From NCBI GenBank assembly GCA_900314635.1, contig OMVY01000007.1, forward strand, positions 1 through 64,000: a DNA stretch of 64,000 nucleotides, read 5' to 3'. The notes beneath the pieces are model-generated. The model made no database searches and was not told the origin of the DNA. It worked only from the letters and a program-made list of their open reading frames with translations. This stretch comes from an uncultured Methanobrevibacter sp. Lineage in GTDB: Archaea > Methanobacteriota > Methanobacteria > Methanobacteriales > Methanobacteriaceae. A program made the translations under genes and the position numbers. Positions 44,592-53,846 of the stretch are shown piece by piece (position 1 is the first letter of the stretch; each line of letters starts with the position of its first letter).

Positions 44592-44699
44592 CCTAAAATG
44601 TTGCTTGTTTTTAAAAATTAAAAGATTTGAAGAAAATAAATTAAAAAGAAGCCCAAAGGAAGTCTTTACAGTGCACGTTTTTCATACAGACTTCCAAAT

Positions 44700-45698
44700 T
44701 TACCATCTTAAATAAAAACCATCATATTTTTTATCATACAATATGGCGTCTTTTAAATTATCCGCTTGCATTCTAATAATTTGATAATACATTATTTGTT
44801 GATCATTATACTTAATTGTTGAATATATTTTGTCTAAAATTTTAGAAGAGAGCAACTTTAGAACATCTAGTTTTAGGGAGTTGTTTCTCTTATCCAAATC
44901 CTTCAGAGAAACCTGCTTATGATTTATCAAAGTAAAAACCACCTTATCCACCAATTGCTGTCGGAATTCTTCCATCAAATCATAAGTTAAACTGGTCCTA
45001 TTTGGCATGTCGAAATGTAGGAAACCACAGTATGGATCTAATCCAGATAATAGGATATTTTTAGTAACTTCAGATTCCAGAATAGCATATCCATAATTCA
45101 GCATTGAATTCACCAAATCATCAGCATTTCTTTGTCTGTTATCAAAATCGAATTCGGGAGGTAAGATATTGCGAACTCCATTCCAATATTCTATTGATGC
45201 CTTTCCTTCAATCCCCATGATTTGCATCCTTGTTTTCTTAAAAAAATTCTCATTCAAAGATAAATCATCCAATTCATTAATGCAATCATTTATTTTAATC
45301 TCGCTGATTTTAACTGATTCCAATTTTTTATTCTTATTCAAAGTTTTTAAAGTATATCTCTGATTGGAAATTTTAGATTTAATCAATTCTCTTGCTATTT
45401 CAAGACCATTAAAAGATTCACTTAATAAATATTGCTTTCTCTTCAATTCAATGTTATTCTGATTTGGAGATTCTAAAATATAATTAAAATTTCCATAATA
45501 ATCCATGGAGACTAACTTGACATTATTATTTGCAATTAAATTTAATGCATCAAAGCTTATTGAACCTTTCCCAATAATTAAAATATCCGAAATGTCTTGA
45601 ATTTTGATATTTTCAATTTCTTCATCCTTTTCCTTTATTACTAACCTATTGGATTTCTTATGTATGGATTTATTGAATCCTTCTATTACTAACTTCAT
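44700..45698 (-). CDS. cas1: CRISPR-associated endonuclease/integrase Cas1
   Basis: Integrates spacers together with Cas2. The product is 332 residues from ATG 45698 (MKLVIEGFNKSIHKKSNRLV), the usual family start, preceded by gtgatttgattaat. An in-frame ATG at 45749 overlaps the cas2 stop as ATGA and would add 17 residues; coupling makes it a serious alternative. The catalytic set is visible: Glu in GIEGKASIEYWNGV (about residue 163), His in CGFLHFDMPNRTSLTYDLME (about 228) and the Asp/Glu of that same stretch. It looks intact. It belongs to the type I/III-like Cas1 group. No other cas gene except cas2 is present. Confidence 0.92.
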   Translation of the reverse strand: MKLVIEGFNKSIHKKSNRLVIKEKDEEIENIKIQDISDILIIGKGSISFDALNLIANNNVKLVSMDYYGNFNYILESPNQNNIELKRKQYLLSESFNGLEIARELIKSKISNQRYTLKTLNKNKKLESVKISEIKINDCINELDDLSLNENFFKKTRMQIMGIEGKASIEYWNGVRNILPPEFDFDNRQRNADDLVNSMLNYGYAILESEVTKNILLSGLDPYCGFLHFDMPNRTSLTYDLMEEFRQQLVDKVVFTLINHKQVSLKDLDKRNNSLKLDVLKLLSSKILDKIYSTIKYNDQQIMYYQIIRMQADNLKDAILYDKKYDGFYLRW

Positions 45699-45745
45699 AT
45701 TAATCAAATCACATAATAAATACTTTTTAGTATATGATACTCTTA

Positions 45746-46021
45746 TCATAAAATTTTAAAATACTCTTTTTCAAAGTTAATCTCACAACCGTATACCTCT
45801 TTTTTCATATAACAACTATTGCATATGGGAAATAGTATCAAACTGTCCTTTTCTTTAATAAGTTCACTAATTTTGGATTTTAGTTCAGCAATCTCAACTT
45901 TATTAAGATTTCCACAGAAACAGTGATTTTGTATTTGCTTGAAGCCAAAATATCTAAGAGTATCTTGAACTTTTTCCATATTTGTTTTAAATTTAATTTC
46001 AAGAATGATTAAATATTCCAT
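45746..46021 (-). CDS. cas2: CRISPR-associated Cas2
   Basis: 91 residues. MEYLIILEIKFKTNMEKVQD and YFGFKQIQNHCFCGNLNKVE follow the Cas2 ferredoxin-like plan, with a beta strand first, a helix, and LILFPICNSCYMKKEV as the last strand. The family normally has an Asp at the end of strand 1 (as in YDI/D); here Glu (LEI) is found, so nuclease activity is doubtful, although Cas2 acts mainly as a structural partner of Cas1. The stop overlaps the longer cas1 start by four bases. Only a weak ribosome-binding site is seen. Confidence 0.85.
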   Translation of the reverse strand: MEYLIILEIKFKTNMEKVQDTLRYFGFKQIQNHCFCGNLNKVEIAELKSKISELIKEKDSLILFPICNSCYMKKEVYGCEINFEKEYFKIL

Positions 46022-46033
46022 AAGGAATAATAT

Positions 46034-46279
46034 GGTTTTAAAGTTTATATTTTTAAGTAAAAATAAGAATCACAGGTTTTAGAGTTTATATTTTTAAGTC
46101 AAATTAGTTCTGTGCAACTTTTGACATTGTTAATTATGAATAAAATATAAAAGAATAAGGTAAAACTACTATAATAAACTAGTATTTATGAATAGTATTA
46201 AAATTTTTTTACTAGGTCCCATCTTTAATTAATTGGATAGTGGAGTCAACCAATAGTAAAATTTTTAAAAAATTTTACT
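46034..46279. repeat. Direct repeats and strong palindromes upstream of cas2
   Basis: ggttttaaagtttatatttt + taagt (46034-46058) recurs at 46075-46099 with one change. Downstream, AGTAAAATTTTT-A-AAAAATTTTACT (46255-46279) is a perfect 25-nt palindrome, and ATTGG ... CCAAT (46231-46254) forms a stem next to it; TTTTTTTACT at 46205 can pair with AGTAAAA. The cluster fills the gap between cas2 and the cation exchanger (46022-46439), where no gene is present. It could be a leader, a terminator of the exchanger side or the border of a mobile segment. Confidence 0.6.
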
Positions 46280-46439
46280 CTTTAAATTAAAAATAGATTC
46301 AAATGGACATTATTTTAAAGAAAATCTTTCATTTTGTTGCACGCTCTTTATTAAGAACTACTTGAAAAATACCAAATAAGTGGAAATATAATTCCACTCT
46401 TTTTTTTAAATTTATATAAAAGATTCGTAAAAATCAAAA

Positions 46440-47384
46440 TCAGTTTCTCAATATGATAAAAATCATATAAAGCACGAATAATACGAATAATACAAATCCT
46501 TCTTTTTTATCCACTTCTTTTTGTGATTTTGCAAAGATAGCGCCGAGTATTGTAATTGCAGTCATGAAAGCAATATCCGCAATCATTTCAGGGTCTATTG
46601 GCATTGGAATAATAACGCTGCTTATACCCAGGATAAACAGGATGTTGAAGATGCATGAACCAAGCACATTGCCTATGACCATACCGTTTTCTCCCTTTTT
46701 AAGTGCTGTGATTGAAGTGACAAGCTCTGGAAGGGAGGTGCCTATTGCAACAACTGTAAGGCCGATAAGTGCATCGCTTAAACCGAAAAATGAAGCGATA
46801 TCGCTTGCGCCGTCAACAACAAAATTGGAACCTATGATTACTCCGGCTATTCCTATGACAATGTAGGCCGCTGCTTTTGGAATGGATAATCTTGCTTCTC
46901 CCACTTCTTCACCAACAGATTCCGCATGTTCCTTTGATTTTTTAATCATGTGGTAGATATAGATAAACAATACGATTAAAAATATCGCACCTACTAATCT
47001 GCTGATTTCTCCTAGGAAATATGCAATTAATAATAATCCTATGCTTGAAATAACAGTAAATGGGAAATCCCTGTCAATCAAGTCCTGTTCAACGCTTAAT
47101 TTTCCAATCAATGCGCTGATACCGACAACACATAAGATATTGAAGATGTTACTTCCGACAACATTGCCTAATGAGATCGCATTGCTCCCGGCAAATGAGG
47201 AAGTAATTGAAACTGCCGCTTCAGGAGCACTGGTACCGAAAGCAACAATGGTCAGTCCTACAACAAGTGTGGATATCTTGTAGTGGTATGCAACATTGCT
47301 CGCCCCATCTACAAAGACATCAGCGCCCTTTATTAAAAGAACAAATCCAATTACAAGAAGTATGATGCTGATAATTAAACTCAT
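46440..47384 (-). CDS. Na+/Ca2+ exchanger family protein (CaCA, YrbG type)
   Basis: 314 residues, ten membrane helices in two homologous halves. Alpha-1 repeat VAFGTSAPEAAVSITSSFAG with GNVVGSNIFNILCVVG; alpha-2 repeat VAIGTSLPELVTSITALKKG with GNVLGSCIFNILFILG. These acidic-Pro motifs bind Na+/Ca2+ in the family. Acts in the cytoplasmic membrane. Specificity (Ca2+ or other cation) is not defined by sequence. Confidence 0.94.
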   Translation of the reverse strand: MSLIISIILLVIGFVLLIKGADVFVDGASNVAYHYKISTLVVGLTIVAFGTSAPEAAVSITSSFAGSNAISLGNVVGSNIFNILCVVGISALIGKLSVEQDLIDRDFPFTVISSIGLLLIAYFLGEISRLVGAIFLIVLFIYIYHMIKKSKEHAESVGEEVGEARLSIPKAAAYIVIGIAGVIIGSNFVVDGASDIASFFGLSDALIGLTVVAIGTSLPELVTSITALKKGENGMVIGNVLGSCIFNILFILGISSVIIPMPIDPEMIADIAFMTAITILGAIFAKSQKEVDKKEGFVLFVLFVLYMIFIILRN

Positions 47385-47515
47385 ATCCTCTCTCCTTTAT
47401 TCAGTAAGTAATTTTTTTAAATAAAATGATTTAATAAATTTCAAGATTTTAAGTTTTTAAGATTATTAACAAATCTCAAGACTTTAAATTTTTTAAGTTT
47501 TAAACATTAATCCTT

Positions 47516-48880
47516 TTAAGCTTCTTTTATGATGCTTTCATTAACTTCTTCATCTTCTTCAGAATCAATTATCTCATTGACTGTAACCAGGATCTTGTCA
47601 ATATGGTTTCCATCCATATCGATTATCTCGAAACTGTAGTTCTCCCAGTCGAAGGATTCATCAGTATCAGGAATCTTTCCTAAAAAGCTTAAAATAAAAC
47701 CTGCAATTGTAGTAAAACCGTCTTCAACCTCTTGAGGCATTTCATCCTCTATTTCAAAGAGCTCCTTGAAGTCTTCAATTGAGAATCTTCCATCAATCAG
47801 CCAGGAACCGTCTTTTCTTTGAATGGCTTGAGGGTCATCGGTTTCATCAATTCCCGGAATGTCTCCGACAATTCCTTCAAGAAGGTCGTTTAATGTAATA
47901 AGTCCTACCACGCTTCCAAATTCATCCACAACCAAAGCCATGTGCACATACTGGCGGTTGTTTTTAAATTCCTTGAGAAGCTCCATTGAAGGCATGTTTT
48001 CAGGAACGACAAGAGGATTCTTGATGATGTCCTCTATTTTTTCTTTTTCTCCCTGGAACATGCTGGATAGGATATCCTTTGCTTGAACAACACCTATGAA
48101 GTCATCCAGCTCGCCGCTGGATACTGGGAATATTGACCTTTTACTTTCTATGATCTTTGCCTGATTCTCTTCATCGCTGTCTTCAAGGTCAAGCCATATC
48201 ATCTCGCTTCTTGGAGTCATTATCATATCGACTTTCTGGTCGTCAAGATTGAAGACTCTTTTAATAATGCTTTCTTCTTCTTTTTCAATTGTTCCGTCTT
48301 CAATTCCCTCTTCAATCAATAATTTGACTTCCTCTTCTGTTACAACATCCTCTTGAATGTTGTCTGCTCTCAATATTTTTAAACAGAGGTCTGTTGTCAA
48401 ATCAAGGATGTATACGACAGGACTGCATAGCTTGTTAATGAATTTCATTGCCCTGGCGCTTTTCAATGCCATGTTTTCAGGGTCAATCATAGCTATTCTC
48501 TTAGGTACGATTTCACCTACGATGATTGTGAAATATGTTGATACCACTACCACTATGACCATGCTTATGAAATAACTGTAAGGAATGTATGGGCTTAAAA
48601 ATGCGCCTAATGGTTCTGATAATGTGCTTCCACCGAGCGCACCGGTAATGATTGCTACAAGTGTCATTCCGAGTTGAACGGTTGATAAAAATTGGTTGGG
48701 ATCGTCCATTAGTTCTAGAGCGACATTCGCTCTTGAATCTCCTTCATTAGCTGCTTTTTGAATTTTAACTCTTCTAGCAGATACGATTGCTATTTCGGCT
48801 AATGAAAGGATAGCGTTGAGTAAAACAAGTAATATTATAAGTATAATTTCAATTATAATCAATGTCGAATTCATTTTCAT
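47516..48880 (-). CDS. CorC/CNNM-type membrane protein with CBS pair
   Basis: 454 residues: a DUF21/CNNM transmembrane domain (residues 1-190; NAILSLAEIAIVSARRVKIQ, PNQFLSTVQLGMTLVAIITG, VGEIVPKRIAMIDPE), two CBS domains (VDMIMTPRSEMIWLDLEDSD; VVPENMPSMELLKEFKNN...VVDEFGSVVGLITLNDLLE) and a C-terminal CorC_HlyC domain (DGSWLIDGRFSIEDFKELF). Members are linked to magnesium or cobalt efflux; the old name hemolysin is misleading. Start taaggacttaATG. Confidence 0.93.
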   Translation of the reverse strand: MKMNSTLIIIEIILIILLVLLNAILSLAEIAIVSARRVKIQKAANEGDSRANVALELMDDPNQFLSTVQLGMTLVAIITGALGGSTLSEPLGAFLSPYIPYSYFISMVIVVVVSTYFTIIVGEIVPKRIAMIDPENMALKSARAMKFINKLCSPVVYILDLTTDLCLKILRADNIQEDVVTEEEVKLLIEEGIEDGTIEKEEESIIKRVFNLDDQKVDMIMTPRSEMIWLDLEDSDEENQAKIIESKRSIFPVSSGELDDFIGVVQAKDILSSMFQGEKEKIEDIIKNPLVVPENMPSMELLKEFKNNRQYVHMALVVDEFGSVVGLITLNDLLEGIVGDIPGIDETDDPQAIQRKDGSWLIDGRFSIEDFKELFEIEDEMPQEVEDGFTTIAGFILSFLGKIPDTDESFDWENYSFEIIDMDGNHIDKILVTVNEIIDSEEDEEVNESIIKEA

Positions 48881-49024
48881 TAAGTCCTTAAAAAAATTTT
48901 TTTAAAGTATGCTTTTAGTATTTATTATTAGTTTATATAAGTATTTAAAGTTATTTAAATTTGTTTAAAAATCAGTTGAATTTTCTAAAATTTTTAGGTT
49001 TTTTAAAATAGCTGTTGTTTCGCA

Positions 49025-49285
49025 TTATAATTTTTTCATTTTTCTATCAATCTGATTTAAGAATTTATTGTCCTTCATCTCTGCAGCTGTAGAAAAAACG
49101 CTTTCTCCATAAATTTTCTCTTGCATTTGCTGAACTGCATATGTGGCATCTTCAATGGTGTCAACCTTCTGCAGAATTCTTCGGCTTTTCACTTTAAGTG
49201 TTTTTCCGCAGGTGCACTTTCTTGTTGCCACTCCTTTTTTTGCATAAAGCACTCTTCCGCAGTCGCATCTAAATATATAATACAT
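49025..49285 (-). CDS. Small zinc-ribbon-like protein, DUF1922 (MTH1184 family)
   Basis: 86 residues. YIFRCDCGRVLYAKKGVATRKCTCGKTLKV contains two C-x-C-G knuckles, the metal-binding-like core known from Methanothermobacter MTH1184. A helical extension follows. Function unknown; a nucleic-acid or protein binding role is possible. Confidence 0.85.
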   Translation of the reverse strand: MYYIFRCDCGRVLYAKKGVATRKCTCGKTLKVKSRRILQKVDTIEDATYAVQQMQEKIYGESVFSTAAEMKDNKFLNQIDRKMKKL

Positions 49286-49411
49286 GTTTTTGCCTTTTAA
49301 AATTTTTAATAATATTAATAAAACAGTTTTGGTTTTGTCATGTTTAATGCTGTTTGCTTAATTAAATATTTTAATGATTTATCTGTTTTCTAATCAATTC
49401 TTTGATATGGC

Positions 49412-50623
49412 TCACATTCCAAATATCTTCATGAACAATGGTATGAATACCTGGGATGGCAGGATAACAAGTGTGGCAATGCTAACAGCTATATTTGTTC
49501 CAACTACAACAAGAAGTATCCTTACAATATTGTTATTCCACAAATCCCTCAGGCTTTCTGCTTTAGTAAGATTTTGAATGTCGCTCTGCCTTACTTTTCT
49601 GTATCTCACTTCAGCAAGCCCTGAAAACCATCCTGCTGCAAGCAGTGGGTGAATGATTGTAAGTGGGGCCACAAGGCCTCCTATAATTGCTGATTGAATC
49701 TTGGAACCTGATAATATTGAACCTAGAAATCCCATGAGCATGCTGATGACAACAAACTCTATAAGATTTCCTTTTATGGAAATGCCATTAATATAAGCCA
49801 GAAAAAATATCACCACAAATAAAATAGGGATTAAAGCCAGAATGATCTTTGCCCAAGGAATTCCACCTTTTTTCTCGGTGGTTAATAGCTCGTTTCTTGA
49901 TTTCATCTCTTCAGGATGGTTTAAGTAGTGGACTATTCCTTCCCTGTGTCCGGCTCCGACTACTGCAATGACTTTGTCTTCAGGAATGTTCATTATGCTG
50001 CCTGCAAGATACTGGTCTCTTTCATTGACAAGGGCTCCGTAGACTCCTGGAGCGATGTCCCTAAATTCTTCCATCATTTCATCGATCATGTCGGCGCTTT
50101 TAAGCTCTTCAATGCTTATCTCATCCACTTCATCATCGGATGTGAAAAATGATTCTAAAAGAGCATAAGCGAACTTGATTTTTTCCCTAAAGCCCATATT
50201 GTTTATAACCCTTTGTAAGGTGATATTGATGTCTCTGTCAATCAATGCGATTCTACAGATGTATTTATTTCCTTCCTCATCCTCTTCCTGAGCATTATTT
50301 AACTCTTCAACGGCTTCAATGGCGGAAATCATTTCAGAACCCGGTTTTATATCCAGATCATCCCCTATCTTGTTTTGCATATATGATAAGACGGTGGTGA
50401 CTATGAAGACTCCTACCTTGTTTTCCTTGATGATTTTTCCTATTGATATGGTGTCGTCCCTTACAATGCCTGCACGTTCCTCCATCAAACGGTTGTATCT
50501 GCCTCTATCCAATTCAATTGCCACTACATCAGGCATATCAGTTAAAATGGATTCTCTAACTTCATCGGCACTGTTTTGAGATACATGTGCAGTACCTATG
50601 ATTTTCAAACATTCTCTTTTCAT
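49412..50623 (-). CDS. TraB/PrgY-family membrane protein
   Basis: 403 residues. The soluble N-terminal half carries IIGTAHVSQNSADEVRESI and VVGAGHREGIVHYLNHP, the two conserved His motifs of the TraB (Tiki/GumN-like) fold. The C-terminal half has four to five membrane helices (IILALIPILFVVIFFLAY; FVVISMLMGFLGSILSG; RILLVVVGTNIAVSIATLVI). Relatives include pheromone-inactivating PrgY; metalloprotease activity is suggested for the fold. Archaeal role unknown. Start tgaggaaatcaaATG. Confidence 0.92.
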   Translation of the reverse strand: MKRECLKIIGTAHVSQNSADEVRESILTDMPDVVAIELDRGRYNRLMEERAGIVRDDTISIGKIIKENKVGVFIVTTVLSYMQNKIGDDLDIKPGSEMISAIEAVEELNNAQEEDEEGNKYICRIALIDRDINITLQRVINNMGFREKIKFAYALLESFFTSDDEVDEISIEELKSADMIDEMMEEFRDIAPGVYGALVNERDQYLAGSIMNIPEDKVIAVVGAGHREGIVHYLNHPEEMKSRNELLTTEKKGGIPWAKIILALIPILFVVIFFLAYINGISIKGNLIEFVVISMLMGFLGSILSGSKIQSAIIGGLVAPLTIIHPLLAAGWFSGLAEVRYRKVRQSDIQNLTKAESLRDLWNNNIVRILLVVVGTNIAVSIATLVILPSQVFIPLFMKIFGM

Positions 50624-50954
50624 TTGATTTCCTCATTTTAGGCATTGTAATAATTATATTAATTAATTTAGCCATTTTCAAAAAAAAATAATTTATACAG
50701 ATAATAGTTTATTGACTTTTTAATTTAAATAATTATTCATTGAATATAATTAAATAAATTAGTCGCTTTTATTAATGTGAATTTATAAATAATAATTATA
50801 TTTTATATTATAATTTTAATATTTTTTAAGTATTTTCCAAGTTTGCTTTTAAGCATTTTTTCATTTTTGCTTTTTGGATTTCGGGGATTTTTTTCTCAAA
50901 TGCCTTCCAATTTGGCATTAGATTCTTTTATTAATGAGATTTCGTTGTGATATC
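50624..50954. other. Divergent promoter region
   Basis: 331 bp between the TraB-family gene and the next plus-strand gene. A+T rich; around 50838-50915 a phrase of the form ccaa(g/t)tt(t)g(c)...cattttt repeats loosely (ttccaagtttgctttt / ttccaatttggcatta). No gene. Confidence 0.35.
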
Positions 50955-51548
50955 ATGATTGTTGTAACTACTCCAATGTGTAAGGAAATTGTAGAATGGG
51001 CGGGTTTGGCTGATTTCAAAGTGAACAAACATCCTGATAATGAAGATGGCGATTTTGCAATTCTATTATCTGAAAGCAAAACTGATATGGATTCACTTGC
51101 AATCAAATTAAACACCTTTTCTCAAATCGCTCAAAGCATTATTGCAGTTTCCAACAGCCTTTATGAAAAGGGTTTAATCGAAGAGAGAGTTAGTTATGAA
51201 AAGGTCAACCAGATTTTTGAAGGGCTTGGCAGCGATTTTATAAACTCCTGGTTTGAGGATATGGATAAAATCAGGGATAGCAATTCAAGCAAGTCAGTAA
51301 AAGTTTACTCCATGTTTTTAAAAGACATAGTCAAGGATATCGGAGCTCAGATTGTTGATTCAAATGCAGACAGTGGATATGATTATGTTGTTTATCCTGA
51401 TTATCTGATTGATAACGTAAGATCAAGTGAGGATGTTGATGACGATTCTCTCACTTTCATTGAAATACCTACTCACGGCAATGTTTCCAAAAGCCCTGTT
51501 GAAAGAGCGCAGCAAAGATATTCCATTTTGATAAATTCTTTACAATAA
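50955..51548 (+). CDS. Conserved methanogen protein next to mmp7, function unknown
   Basis: 197 residues if started at ATG 50955, which follows gtgatatc and begins MIVVTTPMCKEIVEWAGLAD. The upstream in-frame start at 50934 lacks a site. Soluble alpha/beta protein; aromatic and acidic stretches, one Cys near the N-terminus, and PVERAQQRYSILINSL at the end. Its place before two methanogenesis marker genes and the mcr operon suggests a role in methyl-coenzyme M reductase function or maturation, but I do not recognise the family. Confidence 0.7.
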   Translation: MIVVTTPMCKEIVEWAGLADFKVNKHPDNEDGDFAILLSESKTDMDSLAIKLNTFSQIAQSIIAVSNSLYEKGLIEERVSYEKVNQIFEGLGSDFINSWFEDMDKIRDSNSSKSVKVYSMFLKDIVKDIGAQIVDSNADSGYDYVVYPDYLIDNVRSSEDVDDDSLTFIEIPTHGNVSKSPVERAQQRYSILINSLQ

Positions 51549-51840
51549 GAATTTTATTCACTTGAGAGCTTTATTTTCATTTTCACTTATCTATTTGCTT
51601 TTTTTTTAAGATATTTTAAAATATAGAGTATTTTTCTTAAAAGTTTATTTTGAATAATAAAGTTTAGAATATTTTTTATCTCTGCAAGTTTCTTTCAAAT
51701 TTCAAATAATAAAAAATATAATAAATATTTAATAATAGAAAAATTAAAATATAATCTAATAGTATTGAAAATCTTTTAAATTTATTAATGAATTAAATAA
51801 AATTCCAATTAAATATCATGATTATTATAGGTGATGCAAG

Positions 51841-52755
51841 ATGTATGAAACATTAACATTCACAGGCGGTGTCCACAAAAGCGAGGAGATGAAAGAACTT
51901 ATCGAGGACCTGGGAGGTTTTATTCTCCAGTCCAACATTCTGCAGATGGAGCTTGTCATTAACATGGCAATTCCTCTGGATGATGTCCAAATTGTTCAGG
52001 ACAAGGCAAAGGAACTTCTTGGAGAAGTTGTAGTTGCTCCTATGGCAGGTTCTGAAATAGCCATCGTATCTCCTACCCTTGCAAGACATCACCTCCCTCA
52101 TGCAGCATGTGACATATCAGAGTATCTTCGACGTTATGGAGCAAAGGACAACATGGTAGGGCTTGCCCGCGGACATGGAAAAGGAACTGCTGGAATAAGT
52201 GAGGGAGAGAAAAGACTGATTGAAGAGCATGACATAGCTATTTTTGCTCTTGGAAGTTTCAAGCAATGCATCATTGACAAGTCATTCCTATTTGATGATA
52301 TCGACATTCCGGTAATCGTAACTGGTGCTCCAGAGATTGATCTGGAAGAATTGCCTGGTGCTGATGCATATGTCTCAGGATTGGGAAGAATACCTCGCAG
52401 ATTAAAAAGAGGAGATAATATACGTGCTTTAAGGAACTTGGTTGAAACCGTGGAACGCCTTTTAAACGAGAGAAAGAAGGAAATTGCTCAGGATCCTCCT
52501 ATTGAACCGGCTATTCTGGTCAAGGATGAAATAGAGAAGCAGGTTCCTGCAATCAAGGATATCTTGTCCCCTACTCCTGTTACAAGCCAGCTTTCCGGCT
52601 TGAGGGTAAAGCTTGATTATGACAAGTACCACGAGGAAATCGAAAATGTTGTAATCGATGGACATAAATTAAAAGAGATTGCTGATGTCAGGAAGTCTCA
52701 TATGTATGATTACATACTTATCGAGCTTGCTACTGAAAGTTCACTTGTAGAATAG
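51841..52755 (+). CDS. mmp7: Methanogenesis marker protein 7
   Basis: 304 residues. [76 protein letters not shown] and [15 protein letters not shown] are typical of the marker 7 (DUF2112) family, found only in methanogens and related alkane oxidisers. It accompanies mcr genes and is presumed to help mature or activate the reductase; the precise reaction is unknown. The 292 bp before it (51549-51840) hold no gene. Start ataggtgatgcaagATG. Confidence 0.8.
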   Translation: MYETLTFTGGVHKSEEMKELIEDLGGFILQSNILQMELVINMAIPLDDVQIVQDKAKELLGEVVVAPMAGSEIAIVSPTLARHHLPHAACDISEYLRRYGAKDNMVGLARGHGKGTAGISEGEKRLIEEHDIAIFALGSFKQCIIDKSFLFDDIDIPVIVTGAPEIDLEELPGADAYVSGLGRIPRRLKRGDNIRALRNLVETVERLLNERKKEIAQDPPIEPAILVKDEIEKQVPAIKDILSPTPVTSQLSGLRVKLDYDKYHEEIENVVIDGHKLKEIADVRKSHMYDYILIELATESSLVE

Positions 52756-52977
52756 ATTCTGATTGAATAATTGGTTGAATGATTGGATAAATAATCCTCA
52801 TTCATTATTTTATTTATTTGGAATGTTTTTTCTTCTTTTTGATGATTTGATTTAATTCTTTTAAATTTAAGATATTGGTTTGATATCTTAAAAAAAGGAT
52901 ATTTGATTTGATTTTTTATTATTTTATTTGATTTTTGATTTTCATCTATTTTTAAAATAAGTTTTTTTGGGTTTATT

Positions 52978-53634
52978 ATGAAATTTTATGCAGTATGCGG
53001 AAGCAATAGAAAGGAAGGTAATACCATCAAATTACTTGAATCCGCTTTGGATGGTATCAGGGATACAGTTGGAGAAGAAAACGACTTTGAACTTGTTAAT
53101 TTATACAAGCTTGATTATACAGGCTGCAGGTCATGTTTTCACTGCAAGAAACTAGGAAGCAAATATTATGGAAAATGTCCTATAAATGATGATTTGAAGC
53201 CTCTCCTTAATGACATTTCACATTGCGATGGTTTGATACTTGGCAGTCCTGTTTACTTCGGCGATATCAGTGGACAGATGAGAAGTTTTTTCGAACGTCT
53301 GGTTTTCCCTTATTTCACTTATCTTGAAAAGGTTGATTCACTGGCTCCCCGCAAGTTCCCAGTAGCCACAATATATGATATGAATGTTCCTCAGGACTCT
53401 CCGCTGGTTGAATATTATGAAACTGTTTTTGATGCCTTCGAGCAATATCTGCATGGGGTTTTCTCAAAAGGAGAGCGCTTGACTGTGTATGATACCTATC
53501 AATTCAAGGATTACAGCAAATATGCAAACGATGTCTTCGATGCTGATTTGAAAAAGGAATCCTTGGAAAATCAGTTCCCTAAGGATTTAAATGCAGCATA
53601 TCAGTTAGGGGTTGACATGGCAAAGAGTTTATGA
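52978..53634 (+). CDS. Flavodoxin-like NAD(P)H-FMN reductase
   Basis: 218 residues. YAVCGSNRKEGNTIKLLESA is the FMN-phosphate loop, YTGCRSCFHCKKLG a pair of Cys close to that of archaeal iron-sulfur flavoproteins, and ILGSPVYFGDISGQMRSFFER the flavin-ring contact. Length fits the NADPH-dependent FMN reductase/iron-sulfur flavoprotein family. It probably serves as an electron carrier; a link to reductive activation of MCR is only suggested by location. Confidence 0.88.
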   Translation: MKFYAVCGSNRKEGNTIKLLESALDGIRDTVGEENDFELVNLYKLDYTGCRSCFHCKKLGSKYYGKCPINDDLKPLLNDISHCDGLILGSPVYFGDISGQMRSFFERLVFPYFTYLEKVDSLAPRKFPVATIYDMNVPQDSPLVEYYETVFDAFEQYLHGVFSKGERLTVYDTYQFKDYSKYANDVFDADLKKESLENQFPKDLNAAYQLGVDMAKSL

Positions 53635-53846
53635 TAAAAAATTTCATTGGTTAATCTGATGAGATTATTTGCTAAATAAGTTATTATCATAATGAATCAC
53701 TGTAAAAATATGAATGACTATAAAGTTTATGAATACAAATAAATATTATAATATTTATAACAAAGTTTGCACAAATATTGAAAATTTTTATAAATCATTA
53801 GACATATATAATTTATTCAGAATTAAGGAGAATTAGGAGCATAAAA

